Of a DNA stretch of 64,000 bases, positions 60,616-64,000 are shown one piece after another. The notes below the pieces were generated by a model that saw nothing but the letters and a program-made list of their open reading frames with translations, was not told the DNA's origin and made no database searches. Each line of letters begins with the position of its first letter. The first letter of the stretch is position 1. Position numbers and translations under genes: made by a program. The stretch is from Druceiella hillmani. Lineage: Eukaryota; Arthropoda; Insecta; Lepidoptera; Hepialidae. Where the stretch lies: NCBI GenBank assembly GCA_039881145.1, contig JAYKKI010000023.1, positions 9,171,001 to 9,235,000 of the forward strand, written 5' to 3'.

Positions 60616-60769
60616 CCAAGTGGAATAACGAAATATAGTTTATTTCATTAAAATCAAATTGTTATTGAAACTTACTTTTGACATTGCAAATTATTATCAA
60701 GGGAAATTAAACAAAGTAAGACATTGTTGCTCGAATGTCGACATTTATGTGCTTTGAGAATATGTTGAT

Positions 60770-61160
60770 GTCCCGTAATTCAAAAGGAGAAACGGAACCA
60801 TAATAAATTCACTCACGTGCCTGTCAGTCCTTCTGTCACAGCCGATTTTCTCAGAAATTATGTGACGTAGAATTTTGAAATTTGGTACAGTATTACATCT
60901 TTTTAAACCTCATACTTTGTACTAGTTAAGCTTTTTATTAATATTCATATAAAAATGAAAGGGGAATAAGTAAGTCAATATGTTTGTAAATATGCACTGT
61001 GTTTTATATCTGTAAAGATATACGTAGTAATCTAAATATTTACGTTGTGGAAAATTAATTTTGGTAAATAATTTAATTAGAAACACTATGCACACTTAAA
61101 TGTTTACAAGTGCCTAAATGTGTACCGAACCCTCATAGAGTCTGTTTGTCGTAGAGTCCT
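60770..61160 (+). mobile_element. Interspersed-repeat copy 5, 'ttccgtagccaaatgg' family
   Basis: The head, cccgtaattcaaaaggagaa then acggaaccataataa, is followed by gcctgtcagtccttctgtca and cagccgattttctcagaaat, as in the family consensus I remember, and by gaattttgaaatttggtac. A ccgaaccctcatagagtctg segment at 61125-61145 may be its tail. Boundaries are approximate. Confidence 0.5.
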
Positions 61161-63028
61161 GTCTAGTATGAATTCTACTCGTATTTGACATAACTTTTTG
61201 TTTGAATATAATCTTAATTTTTCTCTGTCTTAATCTTATAATTTAACTTATATAAGAAATTATGCAACCTGGCTCACTCTCATCCTATTATACTAGCATA
61301 GTCAGTGTAGAGAATTACCTTATTTGCAAATAATTGCCTAAAATTATTTTAGTTACGTTGCTGTCCCCAAGGTCATCACACACAACAACACTCAAAACTC
61401 CATTCGCCAAATGATAGTGGTCGTTGGAATCGAGGGAATAGTCGTGATGAGCAATAAATGAGCCTTTTTATCTCTGTCTTGCACAGTTTAACCAGTGATC
61501 TCGGTGTTTTGTTACATTTTTGTCATTGCTGTGACTCTATGAATCGTAGCGTCATAAAATACATATATAATCTTCATCAAAACATAGCCCATGTTTCATT
61601 CTAAAATTTTTTTTTAATCAGACGTGGGTGCAAAGGTTACGTACGAACAAAGAAATAAATTATTCGGCTTTTTATATTATTATAGATTAATCAATAAAAA
61701 CTTATTACAGTTTTTATAGATTTCATTATTAAAAACTAATTACTCGTTGTTACTTTTTTATAATATTTACATCATTACTTTATAATATTTTACGCAATCA
61801 ACACAGACTCGCAGATTGACGGAATTATCCACCTACACACTGTCTGCTTTTAAGAAAGCCTACGCTACGCACACTCCTCATTTATACACGTTGTTCGGCC
61901 TTTTATGAATTCTCCTTCTCTGTTTGCGGCACCTACATGTAATATAAACCAATGGAATGCATCGTCTGTATACACTTTTACAAACTGTTAAAGGAAATTA
62001 TACTTCCCGTAATTACTCGCGCTATTATCCATCCTGTCAAATCTTGTTTCCTTTTCGCCTCATTCTGTTTCCTTGTTTCTACCGATATGTCAAATCTGAC
62101 GATGTTTTATAGCAGGAACTGAATACCTTCTTCATGATTTACAGATTACTCTTACAGCAATAATATTGGCTATATAAACATAGATCTAAAATCAATGTCA
62201 CCGAGAGTCATGAAATCAATACGTTTGAGGGATCCGAATGGCGAAGGTAAATTGAGCCAGTATCAGTATAAACTGATTTAAGAAAAAGAAAGTGAAAGAA
62301 AATAAGCGGTACTTAAAAAGAGAAAAAAGATCCGATTAAAACTTTATAAAAGCAAAAAATGTACAAGAAAAGGCTAGCCCTACTTACGGCCGGTGCCATC
62401 TCTATTTATTACGCCTGATGATCCTTTCCACGCTCCCTGTAGTCTGCGCCCTATGCCAGGCTATTGTCCGCTCTGCCCTTGTTACACTATCTATCAGCCT
62501 ATTGAAAAAATTATGTCTTCGGGGCATTCTTGCAATTAAAGAAGTTTAAATGTAATTCGTTTATTTTTATGAACGTTTACAAATATTATATAAACCACAC
62601 AGTAAGGTTTTAGTTCCAACATATTAAAACAAAACACTAAAATCTGGCCAAATGCATGTACGTTATTATATATATAATGTTTTTATTGGATTCTGTTTCG
62701 AACTTAGACTAAAGACGTAATTGCGTTTCTGTGGATAAAAGGTTTATTTACTTGTAAAACGTTCCTTCTACAATTTGCTAGTAACATTATCTTATAAACT
62801 ATACATTTACTCACCTGTGGATAAAAGAAACAACATTTAAAGCCCTTATTTCGGGTTTATCATCTGAATTCGACAGGTAAGCTTTTTACAATAAAATACT
62901 GAATCAAAAACAAATCTAACCTCTCAAAATCTTTTGACGTTTTATACGAAAGCTAACAGCGACCTCTATGGAACTTATCATAGACAACGCGGCAAAGCTT
63001 AATTGAAAGGATACCTATAGGTTTTCTT

Positions 63029-63031
<3 letters not shown>
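61161..63031. other. AT-rich sequence with two GC-richer patches
   Basis: Patches at 61365-61520 and 62375-62520 (with ttacggccggtgccatc) are GC-richer and unrecognised; the second could be a transposon piece. No open frame is supported. Confidence 0.45.
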
Positions 63032-63088
<57 letters not shown>

Positions 63089-63097
63089 AATATATAT
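63032..63097. repeat. (TA)n microsatellite
   Basis: About 66 bp of TA with a TGTA interruption near the right end. Reverse frames through it are artefacts. Confidence 0.97.
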
Positions 63098-64000
63098 TTC
63101 CTGAATTGGTAATGTAAAATAACTGGAATAAGTTTAATTGAAAGTTCCAATGAAATAGTGAATGAAATATGAAAAGACCAGTGTTTATAAGAACAAAAAA
63201 GATTACGCAGAAAGTGAAAGCAATATAACTTGTCAACTCTTATTATATGACGGTGCAACAGTTCTGTTTCCACTATATGCTGATTATTGGCAAAACTTCC
63301 CCAGCTGCGTATTGCGGAAGTTATTTATAACAGATATAACATTATCATTTCGTACAACCACTTGTTTTTCGGTTAAAATTTTTACGTAAATCAGACGTTG
63401 ATTGTATTATCCTGAATTCAAACAGAAATAAAAAAATGGATATACCTACCGCTATGTTCGTCGTTGCAGTGATAGTTAGAAAAATTAGTAACTTAACTTA
63501 GAAAATATTGAGAAACTATTTTTAAATTGGAGAAACCATCATCATTTTACTCTCACAAGATTTTACTGAATAAGATTATTTACTAGCTATTATTCAATAA
63601 TTGACATCTGTCTCATCCACAGGATTATTCAATAATAATTTCTAGCTATAACCTGTAATTTTAGGTAGTTACAAAATTAAAAATACCTAAAATAATTATA
63701 TTCCGTGTAATAAGCGTTATTTGGCAGCGTTATAAATTGCTAACTCCTGAGCAGTTCGAGATAAATTAACGTTTTAAGCGTGCACAGAAAAGAAATACTT
63801 TTTCAATTTCAGTGAAGTTATATAGCTGCATTATGCATTTTTTAAACACTTAAAACTGTAACGAAACTCTTAATACTGGAAGCCACCTGCTTAAAATATA
63901 TCCGTCATACATTAGTCCCCAAGCGGCCACTAGGGTAATCTACTCACTGCTAATATTCTGGTCAAGTGAATCGCGTGAAATAAGTAAATATATATGTGAC
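63098..64000. other. AT-rich sequence, nothing recognised
   Basis: A 75-codon forward frame at 63162-63389 has no known motif. Nothing else is supported up to the window end. Confidence 0.5.

Overview
The window looks like animal, most likely insect, nuclear DNA and almost certainly non-coding. It is strongly AT-rich, has long (TA)n and (CA)n microsatellites, and contains no bacterial-style gene layout. Several interspersed repeats resemble families I know from moths and butterflies: Helitron-like elements ending in CTAGT, a repeat starting with a 'gttccgtagccaaatggc'-like motif, R1-clade and RTE-like non-LTR retrotransposon remnants, and a tRNA-derived SINE. Lepidoptera is therefore my best guess, based on recognition and not on a database search. 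I find no convincing intact protein-coding gene, no tRNA or rRNA gene, and no CRISPR array. The region reads as a long intergenic stretch or a very large intron.

The dominant feature is tandem repetition. I count fifteen separate arrays of unrelated repeat units, about 10 kb in total (sum of my intervals, roughly 16% of the window). Unit lengths are about 160/64, 173, 45, 158, 61, 198, 186, 51, 410 (four ~100-bp subunits), 133/132, 40, 43, 25/26 (dimers of 51 in a ~255-bp higher order), 37 and 39 bp. The largest is the 133-bp satellite at 32140-35362. It has diverged edges, a homogenised core of three unit subtypes, and a 132-bp subtype that opens a 263-codon frame.

Layout: 1-4.7 kb holds a 160-bp repeat, two copies of one dispersed element with a (TA)n tail, a SINE-like 3' end and a CpG-rich block. 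From 5.2 to 11.2 kb there are five different tandem arrays in a row. From 11 to 22.7 kb the sequence is mostly unique AT-rich DNA with small GC-rich islands, TE remnants, a zero-loop palindrome (20061-20140) and a large (CA)n locus. From 23 to 29 kb there is a GC-rich block, a 186-bp array and a 410-bp higher-order array. From 30 to 37 kb there are a Helitron-like copy, the 133-bp satellite and a 5'-truncated R1-clade retrotransposon bounded by an exact 14-bp target-site duplication. From 37 to 48 kb there are two short-unit arrays and long unannotated AT-rich DNA. From 48 to 54 kb there are a long near-perfect foldback (48807-48951), a second Helitron-like copy, the 51-bp dimer array, an RTE-like remnant and a SINE. 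From 54 to 64 kb there are microsatellites, two short-unit arrays and further TE copies.

There is no set of genes here that work together. What connects the region is its turnover history: local amplification of short sequences and scattered, decayed mobile elements. The items most worth a second look are the open-frame satellite variant, the 145-bp foldback hairpin, the dated R1 insertion and the overall density of unrelated arrays.
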